Of a stretch of DNA of 64,000 nt, positions 17,701 to 25,897 are shown piece by piece. The stretch's first letter is position 1. The number at the start of each line of letters is the position of its first letter. This DNA comes from JADKHC01 sp047600805 (GTDB taxonomy: Bacteria > Verrucomicrobiota > Verrucomicrobiia > Opitutales > Opitutaceae). The notes under the pieces are model-generated. The model saw only the letters and a program-made list of their open reading frames with translations, was not told where the DNA came from and made no database searches. Made by a program: the position numbers and the translations under genes. The DNA is taken from positions 3,720,001 to 3,784,000 of the forward strand of contig JASGKG010000001.1 in NCBI GenBank assembly GCA_047600805.1. The letters are read 5' to 3'.

Positions 17701-18382
17701 CATCACTTCTGAGCGGCAGTATGCCTCCGAACGTTTCAACATTCTCCAATCCCTCCTGCGACTCCGGCAGATCTGCTGCGATCCCCGGCTCGTCGGCTTT
17801 GAAGGCGATCGAGGCAGCACCGGTGAAAAGATTCGTGATGAATCCGCTTCGAGTTCCGAGAAGGAGAAACCAGCCTCGAGCGCCAAAATGGAGGCCTTGC
17901 TCGACACCTTGGAGCCCTTGGTCGAAGAGGGTCACCGCGTCCTCGTGTTTTCCCAATTCGTCACCATGCTCGGCTTGATCCAAGCCGAACTAAAGGAACG
18001 CAACATTGAACATCTGTTGCTCACCGGCCAGACGGAAAACCGACAGGAGCTTATCGAACGTTTCCAGTCCCCCGACGGCCCTCCGGTTTTTCTTCTCTCG
18101 CTCAAGGCCGGCGGTACGGGCCTCAATCTTACGGCCGCCAGCTACGTCGTGCTTTACGATCCTTGGTGGAACCCCGCAGTCGAGGCGCAAGCCATCGACC
18201 GAACACACCGCATCGGCCAGACAGAAACCGTCAACGCGTACCGCCTCATCGCGAGAAATACCATCGAGGAAAAAATCCGCACGCTCCAGCGTGAGAAGTC
18301 TGCGATGGCCGCCGCCGTTGTGAAGGAAGAGTCTCTCGCTAGTGTCCTCGATCTGGAGAGTTTGCGACGCATTCTGGCCTAG
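14717..18382 (+). CDS. SWIM-domain SNF2-family helicase/ATPase
   Basis: A 1221-residue DNA-dependent ATPase of the Swi2/Snf2 class. The SWIM zinc finger CxCx5CxH sits at C75, C77, C83 and H85. A long middle region (~110-700) is typical of bacterial SWIM-SNF2 proteins. The helicase core has Walker A DDMGLGKTLQSLAW (K782), motif II DEGQ (868-871), motif III LTGTPIENRLLDLWS, and the C-terminal lobe with GGTGLNLTAA and DRTHRIGQTETVNAY. The frame runs from 14546, but ATG 14717 has a strong ribosome site (AGGGAGGT) 4-5 bases upstream. Role: remodelling protein-DNA or nucleoid complexes; its target is unknown. It may share a transcript with glyS. Confidence 0.93.
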   Translation: MSSASSPESARGLEALEDYIYSFETAARQRGRFYLKTGRVTGLSQIGNDIRAAVRGSRLYEVNLRCNEAHWDATCTCPIGRECQHVYAVGLAWLQHKDNATKKTPSGASQEPPAPPPKPSTVSTIQAGGFEIDVDVGEFSAATGRAPDAQELVFLQNLASAHRALRQNHHGWFDFSTLAKLAPPNQRILVRARGRGNPFENWFITLPATPLQFWPFIALYFVETGISLPKFAEPFTRIDEARQQRDKCRSEVFLHQWKERFTRLDAAAATSPAQPIRQTVRLRLGPRKPVWEYSSGGPFAPLPAERLRELLTNSAESAQSLENNSTILLTYARSQLQESQRSGLNYNNPEDRLLIARLLGDQRLRSTVVGADGEPIADDPRPVTWQIEDHPADPGLAIVKLGLSDGSPLPDPVLYLSGQPALYLHQFRTLFRGLPPAVEPPKPQQANFALEISRAALELPEAGRFAARAGVRLPSAIAERFRAEKLHARLRAFLSPRLENSEEEVLVLELHALSPEGTVRARLQPEGWSTHAPGVDRTHDEAYLLHDFAPLAPARDHVRQFPGISWIGWSFDNARYIAEITAKSFPEQFAAWLAAAPSDLTVELDKALSGFGRPADRAGVAIEISPSSDIDWFDVHTSLCVEDTNLTEKEIDLLLKAKGRWVRLAKKGWRRIEIDNLSDPALNAELDRLGLSVDEDFHAAKKNAHRFHTLQLAGSRSAEHHEALGAQLRARAAELRAIPPPALPQELRATLRPYQEDGYRFLAHLSSLGLGGILADDMGLGKTLQSLAWLLWLRDRAVAQKRRFQALVVCPKSVVPNWQLEAARFTPTLSTGILDYKTPPDILVVNYAQLRLHAVMLSSISWDAVILDEGQNIKNPTSAAARVARDLQVRHRLVLTGTPIENRLLDLWSLLTFAQPGLLGSQAGFQRLYREKVDPAGARQRLATRVKPFLLRRTKSQVAKDLPPRVEEEIYCDLEGNQRALYEAELKQARQMLTGITSERQYASERFNILQSLLRLRQICCDPRLVGFEGDRGSTGEKIRDESASSSEKEKPASSAKMEALLDTLEPLVEEGHRVLVFSQFVTMLGLIQAELKERNIEHLLLTGQTENRQELIERFQSPDGPPVFLLSLKAGGTGLNLTAASYVVLYDPWWNPAVEAQAIDRTHRIGQTETVNAYRLIARNTIEEKIRTLQREKSAMAAAVVKEESLASVLDLESLRRILA

Positions 18383-18433
18383 AGCCTCACGTGGGCTGCC
18401 TTCGCCGCCGCTCTTTTAAAAAACTACTTCCTA

Positions 18434-18723
18434 TGCTCGAAAAAAAGACCTGTTCCATCCCCGAACGGCGGACTGAAATGAGCGACCCGCGCGACATCGC
18501 GCGTCGCGTTCTTTTCATCCTCGCCGCAGTGGGCGCGCCCGTCGGCTTGATCTTGTTAGGCCTTGGTGTGGTGCGGCACTCACTAATATTAGGGTTGGTC
18601 GGTGGTTCGTTGATCCTCGATGGCGCCGTCTTATGGATCCTGCACAACCGGTGGGGAGCAAAGACCACCGCCGACGAGTTGAAGGCAAATCCGTTTAAGC
18701 CGGGCTGCCGTCCAAAGGAGTAA
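18434..18723 (+). CDS. Small two-helix membrane protein
   Basis: 96 residues from ATG 18434, or 81 from ATG 18478 (MSDPRDIARRVLFILAAVGA). Two membrane helices are visible: RVLFILAAVGAPVGLILLGL and LILGLVGGSLILDGAVLWIL. A short charged tail (AKTTADELKANPFKPGCRPK) follows. No family was recognised. It lies between the SNF2 gene and the AraC regulator with gaps of about 50-60 bp. Confidence 0.6.
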
Positions 18724-18786
18724 TTTTCAGATTAGCAAGATCGGCAAAGCATCCGGGGCCGCAGCTCTGGCACACTCGGTTTCGCC

Positions 18787-19656
18787 ATGACAAATCTTCG
18801 TCCGAATACGCTGCAGGATTATCACGAGCGGTTGAATCGCGTGCTGTTGTTCATCGACCAGAATCGAGGAGAACCTCTCTCGCTCGACCGACTCGCGAGC
18901 GTCGCCTGTCTTTCGCCCTGTCATTTCCATCGCATTTTCCGCGCGATGGTCGGCGAATCGCTCGGGCAGTACGTGCAGCGCATCCGGTTGCAGACGGCGG
19001 CGGTGCAATTGCAGACCTCGACGCGGAGCGTGATCGATATCGCGCTCGATGCGGGCTACGAAAGCGCCGCGGCCTTCAGCCGCGCCTTCGAACAACGGTT
19101 TGGCATGGCACCCACCGAATGCCGCACGTCTCACCGCATCGAGCTGCAGGTGCGCGCGGCACAACTGAAACAAAGTGATGCCGCCAACATGATAACTCCT
19201 GAAATCCGTCAACGTCCCGCGACGAAAGTCGCGTTTGTCCGCCATACCGGTCCCTACGCCCAAGTCGGCACCGCGTGGCAAAAGATCTGTTCCTTCGCCG
19301 GCCCGCGTGGCCTGCTCGGCCCAAAAACATCGTTCATCGGAATCAGCCGCGACGACCCCAAAATCACCGCGACCGATCAACTTCGCTACGACGCCTGCGT
19401 TACGCTCGAACGCGACATCGCTCCTGAAGGTGAAATCGGCGTCCAGACGATCCCGGCGGGACGCTACGCGATGTTTCTTCACAAAGGTCCTTACGAACAG
19501 TTCGGCATGACGTACGACGCGATTTTCCGCGACTGGCTTCCCAATAGCCGCGAACAGCTCAGCGATGAGCCTGCCTTCGAGCTTTACCTCAACACTCCGG
19601 AAACCACGCCGCCCGCGGATCTCCGCACTGAGATTTGGCTGCGGCTCGAAAACTGA
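18787..19656 (+). CDS. AraC-family transcriptional regulator with GyrI-like effector domain
   Basis: 289 residues. The N-terminal double helix-turn-helix spans ~12-110 (SLDRLASVACLSPCHFHRIF; RSVIDIALDAGYESAAAFSR; AFEQRFGMAPTECR). The C-terminal ~135-289 is a GyrI-like/SHS2 small-molecule-binding domain (RQRPATKVAFVRHTGPYAQV; IPAGRYAMFLHKGPYEQFGM; EFELYLNTPE-type end). This is the Rob/BmrR-type layout used for sensing hydrophobic or drug-like ligands. It is convergent with the CDF transporter gene (31-bp gap); its targets are unknown. Confidence 0.9.
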   Translation: MTNLRPNTLQDYHERLNRVLLFIDQNRGEPLSLDRLASVACLSPCHFHRIFRAMVGESLGQYVQRIRLQTAAVQLQTSTRSVIDIALDAGYESAAAFSRAFEQRFGMAPTECRTSHRIELQVRAAQLKQSDAANMITPEIRQRPATKVAFVRHTGPYAQVGTAWQKICSFAGPRGLLGPKTSFIGISRDDPKITATDQLRYDACVTLERDIAPEGEIGVQTIPAGRYAMFLHKGPYEQFGMTYDAIFRDWLPNSREQLSDEPAFELYLNTPETTPPADLRTEIWLRLEN

Positions 19657-19687
19657 CGCGATCAACTCGCCGTCCGCCTTGGACGAC

Positions 19688-20614
19688 TCACTTCTGAGGC
19701 GGCCGTGTATTGCCCGAGCGGTCGAGTTTTTCGTCGGCCCAGGAAATCGGGTCTTCAATCGGCTCCAGATGCGTAAACACCGTGGAATCCGCGATCGCCT
19801 CGCGGATTTCCGCCTCGATCGTTTCCAAAAAATCGTGGCCTTGCTGCACGGACCAAGCGCCAGGGACAAGCACATCGACAGCAATGAACTTCCGCACTCC
19901 GGCTTGCCGGGTGCGAAGCGCGTGGAATTGGATTCCCGCCGCTTCATGCACGGCGAGCAGCGAGCGGACTTTCTCGAGATCAGCCGAGGGAAGCGCCGCA
20001 TCCATCAATCCCGCGACGGAACGGCGGACGATTTTCACGCCCGTCCAGACGATGTTCGCCGCCACCAGCATAGCGACGATCGGATCGAGCAGCGTCCAAC
20101 CGGTCAGCGCCACGGCCCCGATCGCGACCAGCACACCCACAGATGTCCATACGTCCGTCATTAAATGCCGGCCGTTCGCCTCGAGGGTAATCGAGTTACG
20201 TTTACGGCCGACGCCGATCATCACGAGCGCCGTCGCCAAATTGATCACCGAAGCGGCAAGCGACACCACCAAACCTGCACCAACGTCCTGGAGCGGCTTC
20301 GGATTCATAATGCGCCCGTACGCCGCCCAACCGATGCTCGCCGCTGCGAGCAGGATCAGCGTGCCCTCGACGCCACTCGAAAAATATTCCGCCTTGTTGT
20401 GCCCGTAGGCATGTTCGTCGTCGGCGGGGCGGGCCGCGATCTTCAACATCATCAACGCCATCACACCCCCGGCGAGGTTGACGAGCGACTCGATTGCGTC
20501 GGACAGCAAGCCTACCGAACCTGTGAGTTTGTAGGCAGCGGTTTTCAGCACAATCGTGAGCACCGACGCTCCGATCGAGATCCAAGCAAAACGCGTGAGG
20601 GGCGACTTTTTCAT
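19688..20614 (-). CDS. Cation diffusion facilitator (CDF) metal transporter
   Basis: 308 residues with the start at MKKSPLTRFAWISIGASVLT; the frame extends to 20689 without family match. Six membrane helices are followed by a cytoplasmic C-terminal dimer domain (~215-308). The helix V metal pair HxxxD is present (RHLMTDVWTS). In helix II the usual D-x3-D pair reads E-S-L-V-N (SDAIESLVNLAGG), so the metal site differs from FieF/ZitB. The loop DDEHAYGHNKAEYFSSGVEG is conserved in this CDF subgroup. It exports a divalent metal (Zn, Fe, Mn or Co not decidable) in exchange for protons. Confidence 0.88.
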   Translation of the reverse strand: MKKSPLTRFAWISIGASVLTIVLKTAAYKLTGSVGLLSDAIESLVNLAGGVMALMMLKIAARPADDEHAYGHNKAEYFSSGVEGTLILLAAASIGWAAYGRIMNPKPLQDVGAGLVVSLAASVINLATALVMIGVGRKRNSITLEANGRHLMTDVWTSVGVLVAIGAVALTGWTLLDPIVAMLVAANIVWTGVKIVRRSVAGLMDAALPSADLEKVRSLLAVHEAAGIQFHALRTRQAGVRKFIAVDVLVPGAWSVQQGHDFLETIEAEIREAIADSTVFTHLEPIEDPISWADEKLDRSGNTRPPQK

Positions 20615-20701
20615 CTGCGTGAGGTGAAGTGCAAAGAATTCGGCCGCGCGCGGCGAGCCCTGAGATTGTCTTCGGCACGTTTTCCTCAAGAGTCGACCGC
20701 C

Positions 20702-21517
20702 ATGGCCTTCGTCCTCGCTTCGACTTTAAACCCGAACCCACCGCGTCGCGGAACATGTTACGTTGTCCAAGGCGACCGACTGCTGGCGAAACTCGATGCA
20801 AAAGGCACGCTAGAGCTTCCGGAGTACGAACAGTTTGCTCGTGCTAACGGAACGGCCGACGGCCTCCGATTTCTCGGAGAAACGGACGGCCAGCCGTGTT
20901 GGTCGGCTGCAGTTGGCGAAACGGACCGAAAACCTTTGCCCGGTTGGGAATGGTTGGAAACACGCAACCTGCTCTCCGCCTTCACGCACAGCCAGATGCA
21001 CGCGGTCAGCTGTGCGCGCGAGCTGCACTGGTGGGATTCGCGCAACCGTTTTTGCGGCTGCTGCGGGACGCCCACGATCGATGCACCGGGCGAGCGCGCG
21101 AAAAAATGCCCGAAATGTAACGCGCTGTTTTTCCCCGGCGCGGCGCCCGCGGTCATCGTGGCAATCACGCGCGGTGACGAAATCCTCCTCGCGCACAACC
21201 GGAATTTTCGCCCCAACATGTTCAGTCTGCTCGCCGGCTTTGTTGATCCCGGCGAGACACTCGAAGATGCCGTCGCTCGCGAAGTGCGCGAAGAAGTGGG
21301 GATCGAAATCAGCGAGCTCCGCTACCTCACGAGCCAACCCTGGCCGTTTCCGAATTCCCTGATGCTGGGCTTTCGCGCGAAATATGTTTCCGGCGAAATT
21401 GTCGTCGACGGCAAAGAGATCGAGCAAGCTGGCTGGTTTTCCCGGGCAAATTTGCCGGAGATTCCGCGCGGCGGAACAGTCGCCCGAGGCATCATCGACG
21501 CTTGGTTGCAGGAGTAA
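20702..21517 (+). CDS. nudC: NADH pyrophosphatase, NUDIX family
   Basis: Hydrolyses NAD(H), and in related enzymes NAD-capped RNA, to nicotinamide mononucleotide and AMP. The frame is open from 20165, but ATG 20702 gives the family length (271 residues). A zinc ribbon is formed by C118, C121, C136 and C139. The NUDIX box begins at G179 (GFVDPGETLEDAVAREVREE). The NADH-pyrophosphatase signature SQPWPFPNS is at 211-219. It is divergent from the CDF gene, with 87 bp between the two starts. Confidence 0.93.
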   Translation: MAFVLASTLNPNPPRRGTCYVVQGDRLLAKLDAKGTLELPEYEQFARANGTADGLRFLGETDGQPCWSAAVGETDRKPLPGWEWLETRNLLSAFTHSQMHAVSCARELHWWDSRNRFCGCCGTPTIDAPGERAKKCPKCNALFFPGAAPAVIVAITRGDEILLAHNRNFRPNMFSLLAGFVDPGETLEDAVAREVREEVGIEISELRYLTSQPWPFPNSLMLGFRAKYVSGEIVVDGKEIEQAGWFSRANLPEIPRGGTVARGIIDAWLQE

Positions 21518-21868
21518 GCCTTCAGCCAAGGGCGCCGCCCCACCCGGGATGCGCATCCGTCGCGCCTGGTCTCAGCGCAAATCCCGCCCGGCCAGAAATG
21601 GGCATAACAAAATCCTGAACATAAGGCCGTTTGGGACAGCGCCATGTGTGGCACGTGAGGCGTGACACATTGTCTTTCTCCCTGCGTGCTATTTCAGCGC
21701 GCCAGAAGGCCGGAATCCGTAAGGCGCCTGAGATTCCAAGGCGAAACGGACAGCCCAAAAAAATGACCGCGCGGCGCACAGTTTCGGTTGATTTAACGTT
21801 AATTCAGGGCATTTTGAGGCCGCTTCCCCCCTCGATTCAAGCGTGTTTCCCCCACGCCTGCCGTCCCT
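21518..21868. other. Intergenic region before the MFS gene
   Basis: About 351 bp with no supported gene. It holds an inverted repeat at 21644-21670 (ATGTGT..CACG / CGTG.CACAT). The promoter of the MFS/GH74 unit is expected here; no clear consensus was seen. Confidence 0.5.
21644..21670. promoter_or_regulatory. Inverted repeat upstream of MFS/GH74 genes
   Basis: Left arm ATGTGTGGCACG and right arm CGTGACACAT pair with a two-base bulge around a TGAGG loop. It lies about 200 bp before the MFS start. No T-tract follows, so an operator or regulatory RNA element is more likely than a terminator; this is inference. Confidence 0.35.
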
Positions 21869-23230
21869 ATGAGTGCGACATCGTCCCCAAATCCCGCTCC
21901 CGCTGCTGAACCCACACCGGCCCAAACCGGTAAAAAACCGCGTCACTTGCTGACGTGGGTGCCCACGCTGTACCTGGCGATGGGTCTGCCGAACGTGACC
22001 GTGGGCGCCGTCGCGGCGATCATGTACAAGAACATGGGCGTCTCGACGGAGGACATCGCAATCTACACCAGCCAGCTTTATCTGCCGTGGGTTTTGAAGC
22101 CTCTGTGGTCGCCGTTTCTCGAACCCTTCCGCACGAAAGGATTTTGGGTCATTGCCATGGAGTTCGTGATGATGGCGTCGCTCGGGCTGGTCGCCTTTTC
22201 GCTGCCGATCCCCGGCTTCTTCTCGATGTCACTGGCGTTTTTCTGGATCACCGGTTTCGCCTCGGCCACGCAGGACATTGTCGCGGACGGCGTGTTCATG
22301 ACCACAGCTTCGCTAAAAGATCAGGCGCGTTATTCCGGTCTTCAAGGCATGTGCTGGAACATGGGTGCGGTGATCGCGTCGGGCGTGCTCGTTTCGCTAA
22401 CCGGGAAAATGCACGACGAATGGGGGTTTTCGTGGACGCACTGCTGGATGATCATCATGGGAATGGTCGCGGTCGTCATGGGCCTCTTCGGCCTCTGGCA
22501 CCTGCGGGTGCTGCCGCCAGGTGAAATTTCGCCGATGCAAGGTCACGGCATGAAAGCGGCGTTCCGTTCGCTCGAAGAGTCTTGGGTGTCGTTCTTCAAG
22601 AAGCCGCAGATTTGGTTCATGATCGTGGTTGTTTTTTTCTACCGGTTCGGGGAAGGCTTCATCGAGAAACTCGGTCCCATTTTCCTGTTGGACAGCCGTG
22701 CCGTGGGAGGCCTCGGTTTGAGCAATCAAATCCAAGGCATGATCAATGGTTCGGTGGGCACGATCGCGTTCATCACCGGAGCCTTTCTGGGAGGTTTTCT
22801 GGCGGCGAAAATGACGCTTCGCCGCGCGTTTTTCATCCTGGCGCTTTCGCTAAACATTCCGCACGTCACGTACTTTTACCTGAGCCACACGCTGCCGACC
22901 AACCACACGTGGATTGCCATGATCGTGATCATCGAGAAGTTCGGCTTCGGCATGGGTTCGGTCGGGCACATGCTCTACATGATGCAGCAGATCGCGCCGG
23001 GTAATTTTCGGATGACGCACTACGCTTTCGCGACCGGCATCATGGCAGCGACGAAATGGCTGACGGGCTGGATCAGCGGCCCGATCTTCGCCCGGCTGCT
23101 GCATCAGAACTATTCCAGTTTCTTCACCTTCGTTTTGTTCGCCTCGATTCCGCCGGTGATCCTCGCGTTCATCGCTCCGTTCCCGCATAAATACACCGAT
23201 CAGGAAGGGGGAACGGCAGCGGGCCATTAA
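21869..23230 (+). CDS. Major facilitator superfamily transporter (AmpG/PAT-like)
   Basis: 453 residues with about 12 membrane helices. The N-terminal part (LTWVPTLYLAMGLPNVTVGA; YTSQLYLPWVLKPLWSPFLE) matches the AmpG/acetyl-CoA-transporter (PAT) branch of MFS, often found next to glycan-degradation genes. A cytoplasmic loop lies between the helix bundles (residues ~225-245). The C-terminus is charged (PFPHKYTDQEGGTAAGH). The GH74 gene starts 20 bp downstream, so import of xyloglucan-derived or peptidoglycan-derived oligosaccharides is plausible; the substrate is not certain. Confidence 0.85.
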   Translation: MSATSSPNPAPAAEPTPAQTGKKPRHLLTWVPTLYLAMGLPNVTVGAVAAIMYKNMGVSTEDIAIYTSQLYLPWVLKPLWSPFLEPFRTKGFWVIAMEFVMMASLGLVAFSLPIPGFFSMSLAFFWITGFASATQDIVADGVFMTTASLKDQARYSGLQGMCWNMGAVIASGVLVSLTGKMHDEWGFSWTHCWMIIMGMVAVVMGLFGLWHLRVLPPGEISPMQGHGMKAAFRSLEESWVSFFKKPQIWFMIVVVFFYRFGEGFIEKLGPIFLLDSRAVGGLGLSNQIQGMINGSVGTIAFITGAFLGGFLAAKMTLRRAFFILALSLNIPHVTYFYLSHTLPTNHTWIAMIVIIEKFGFGMGSVGHMLYMMQQIAPGNFRMTHYAFATGIMAATKWLTGWISGPIFARLLHQNYSSFFTFVLFASIPPVILAFIAPFPHKYTDQEGGTAAGH

Positions 23231-23250
23231 GCTGTTTGCTCTTGTTCGTC

Positions 23251-25503
23251 ATGTTTCGCTGGAAATCGCTCATCGTCGCCACACTCGGTATGCTCGCCTG
23301 CACGATCAACTCAGCCGCAGCCGACGAGAAATACATTTGGCGCAACGTCGCGATCGGCGGCGGCGGCTTCGTGACGGGCGTCGAATTTCATCCAACGGAA
23401 CACGGCCTCGCCTACGCGCGCACCGATGTGGGCGGAGCTTACCGCTGGGACGAATCGGTTGGGGCGTGGACACCCCTGCTCGACTGGTTGGGCCAGGACG
23501 AATGGAATTGGCAGGGCGTAGAAAGCCTCGCGATCGATCCCACTGACGCTAATCGCGTCTATCTCGCCGTCGGAACGTATACACTGCCAGTTCCCGAAGT
23601 GAGCAACGGCGCCATTTTGCGTTCTGCTGATCGCGGCAACACTTGGGCGGTCGCACCGTTGCCGTTCAAACTCGGCGCCAACGAAGCCGGTCGCGGCAGC
23701 GGCGAGCGGCTTGTCGTCGATCCAAACTTTCCTTCTTTGATCTATTTCGGTGCGCGTCGTGACGGCCTTTGGCAGAGCAATGATCGGGGCGAGACGTGGC
23801 ACCGCAACGCAGCTTGGCCCGACGTTCCCGACGACAGCATTAAACATAAGCAAGAACCAGGCGGCCGCTACAATCCTTTGGCACAAGCTGTCGGCGTGCT
23901 CTGGGTGCGTGTCGATCGGTCGAGCGGAAAACTCGGTTCGCCCACTCCGGTCGTGTACGCCGCGATCTCGCGCACCGGTGACAGTCTCTACCAAAGCACC
24001 GATTCAGGCAAAACCTGGGCTCTCGCGCCAAACCAGCCGCAATCGCTACGACCGACCAATGCTGCGCTCGCACCAGACGGCACGCTCTACGTCACATATG
24101 CCGACGAGCCGGGCCCTTCGCGCATGCGCAACGGCGCGGTCTGGAAATATGAACCGCAAAGCGGTCAGTGGACCGAGCTCACACCCGAGAAACCCACTGA
24201 AACTCGGACATTCGGCTACGCAGGTGTCTGCATCGACCCCGCAGATCCCAAAACCATTCTCGTGACGACCTGGAATCGCCATGAACCGTGTGACGAAATT
24301 TTCCGAAGCACTGACGGCGGAAAAACTTGGGTTCCGCTCATGGCCAACGCGACGTGGGATCACTCTTCCGCGCCTTACACGGAGACGATGAAGCATCACT
24401 GGATGAGCGATCCAGAAATCGATCCCTCCAATCGCGACCGCATCATTTTCAACACCGGCTACGGCCTCTGGGCTTCAACCAACGCGACCCGCGTGAGCGC
24501 GAAAGAGCCCATTCATTGGGTGTTCTTCTACAAAGGACTGGAAGAAACCGTGCCGCTGACGCTGATCAGCCCGTCGGCTGGCGCCCATTTGATCAGCGGA
24601 GTTGGCGATATTGACGGGTTCGTTCACGATGACTTCTCGGTTTCGCCTGCAGCCGGGCGCTTCCCGGCTCCGGGTTACAAAAATACGGAGTGGCTCGACT
24701 ACGCCGCACTCGTTCCCACAACGATCGTGCGCACGGGCACGACTTATAAAGATGATCGTATCCTCGGTGCGATTTCCGAAGACGGTGGGCGCACCTGGAA
24801 AGCTTTCGCTACCGAACCGCAGCATCCCAATGACTCGCATCGCTTCACCACCGGACCGATCGCGATCTCGGCAGATGCGAAGATTGTTACATGGACGCCG
24901 TTCCACGGAGCGCCGAACTTCAGCGCCGACCGCGGCCAGACTTGGGTGGAAGCTCCGTTGCCGCCGAACATCCGTGCGGTGCCCGATCGCGTCGAGCCGG
25001 ATACATTTTACGCCTACGATCCTGCGGTGGGCGCCCTCCACGTGAGCACGGACGGAGGAAAGAGTTTTGCCAAAATTCATTCGGGCTTGGCCTTGCCGCC
25101 CGCAAAAAAAGGCAGTTTCCGCGTCAATTACGGCGATCTCCAAACGATGCCAAGTCGCGCAGGTGAGTTTTGGCTGGCGACGGGAACGCAGCTTTACCGA
25201 TTCACGAAACAAGGTCGGCAGCGCACCTCGTTTCCAGATTTTAACGACGCCACTGCTGTGGGGTTCGGCAAACCCACGCCAGCTCGCAACGAACCTGCCG
25301 TGTATGTGATCGGCAAATACAAGGGCGTGCAGGGCATCTATCGGTCCGATGATTCCGGCGCGAGCTGGCTGAAGATTACCGACGACCAGCACCGCTTCGG
25401 CTCCGCGTCACGCATCACCGGCGACCCTCGCGTGTTTGGCCGCGTATATTTTTGCACCGGCGGCCGCGGAATTGTCTACGGCGATCGGGTCGTCAACAAC
25501 TAA
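23251..25503 (+). CDS. Xyloglucanase, glycoside hydrolase family 74
   Basis: 750 residues from ATG 23251; a TTG five codons upstream is less likely. A signal peptide (LIVATLGMLACTINSAAADE) precedes tandem seven-bladed beta-propellers. The N-terminal catalytic block YARTDVGGAYRWDES carries D59 and the second block GVGDIDGFVHDDF carries D453, matching the two GH74 catalytic aspartates by position (family knowledge). Propeller repeats of the 'STDGGKTW' type recur throughout. It cleaves xyloglucan or related beta-1,4-glucans outside the cytoplasm. It is probably co-transcribed with the MFS gene. Confidence 0.9.
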   Translation: MFRWKSLIVATLGMLACTINSAAADEKYIWRNVAIGGGGFVTGVEFHPTEHGLAYARTDVGGAYRWDESVGAWTPLLDWLGQDEWNWQGVESLAIDPTDANRVYLAVGTYTLPVPEVSNGAILRSADRGNTWAVAPLPFKLGANEAGRGSGERLVVDPNFPSLIYFGARRDGLWQSNDRGETWHRNAAWPDVPDDSIKHKQEPGGRYNPLAQAVGVLWVRVDRSSGKLGSPTPVVYAAISRTGDSLYQSTDSGKTWALAPNQPQSLRPTNAALAPDGTLYVTYADEPGPSRMRNGAVWKYEPQSGQWTELTPEKPTETRTFGYAGVCIDPADPKTILVTTWNRHEPCDEIFRSTDGGKTWVPLMANATWDHSSAPYTETMKHHWMSDPEIDPSNRDRIIFNTGYGLWASTNATRVSAKEPIHWVFFYKGLEETVPLTLISPSAGAHLISGVGDIDGFVHDDFSVSPAAGRFPAPGYKNTEWLDYAALVPTTIVRTGTTYKDDRILGAISEDGGRTWKAFATEPQHPNDSHRFTTGPIAISADAKIVTWTPFHGAPNFSADRGQTWVEAPLPPNIRAVPDRVEPDTFYAYDPAVGALHVSTDGGKSFAKIHSGLALPPAKKGSFRVNYGDLQTMPSRAGEFWLATGTQLYRFTKQGRQRTSFPDFNDATAVGFGKPTPARNEPAVYVIGKYKGVQGIYRSDDSGASWLKITDDQHRFGSASRITGDPRVFGRVYFCTGGRGIVYGDRVVNN

Positions 25504-25513
25504 CCGCACAAGT

Positions 25514-25879
25514 TCAGCGCTGCTTGCGTTTGTGCAGTATCAACGAGTTCCCGTCCGGATCGGCCGTAATAATCATCCGGCACACCGGAGTTTCGACCGG
25601 CGGTTGATGAGGCGCCTTCGCGTCATCGAGCGTTTTTAGCGCGGCCTCGAAGTCGTCGACTTCAAATCCCACACAGCCGCCGCCCGCATTAGGCTTCCAT
25701 TCCGGAGCGCCGTTCCCGATCGAAAGTGTCGACGCGCCGATATCGTATTCGACCCATGCGGTCTTCTCGTCGCCAAAAACATGGGTGGGCTTCAGATGAA
25801 GAACTTCCTCATAAAAGTGACGCGCACGTTTCATGTCGGTCACGGGATAGCACGTGAAGGCGATTTCGTTGATTTTCAT
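25514..25879 (-). CDS. VOC-superfamily (glyoxalase/dioxygenase-fold) protein
   Basis: 121 residues with the beta-alpha-beta-beta-beta fold of vicinal oxygen chelate proteins: IAFTCYPVTDMKRARHFYEE at the start, GGCVGFEVDDFEAALKTLDD in the second half, and RMIITADPDGNSLILHKRKQ at the end. Family members are glyoxalases, dioxygenases or antibiotic-binding proteins; which applies here cannot be told. It starts 18 bp after the LytTR regulator gene and is likely the last gene of that operon. It is convergent with GH74 (10-bp gap). Confidence 0.85.
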   Translation of the reverse strand: MKINEIAFTCYPVTDMKRARHFYEEVLHLKPTHVFGDEKTAWVEYDIGASTLSIGNGAPEWKPNAGGGCVGFEVDDFEAALKTLDDAKAPHQPPVETPVCRMIITADPDGNSLILHKRKQR

Positions 25880-25897
25880 AAAATCGATGGCGATTGG

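Noticed and set aside
21522..21779. Minus-strand frame of 85 codons between nudC and the MFS gene
   Set aside because: No start signal or domain, and it overlaps an inverted repeat and the expected promoter region.
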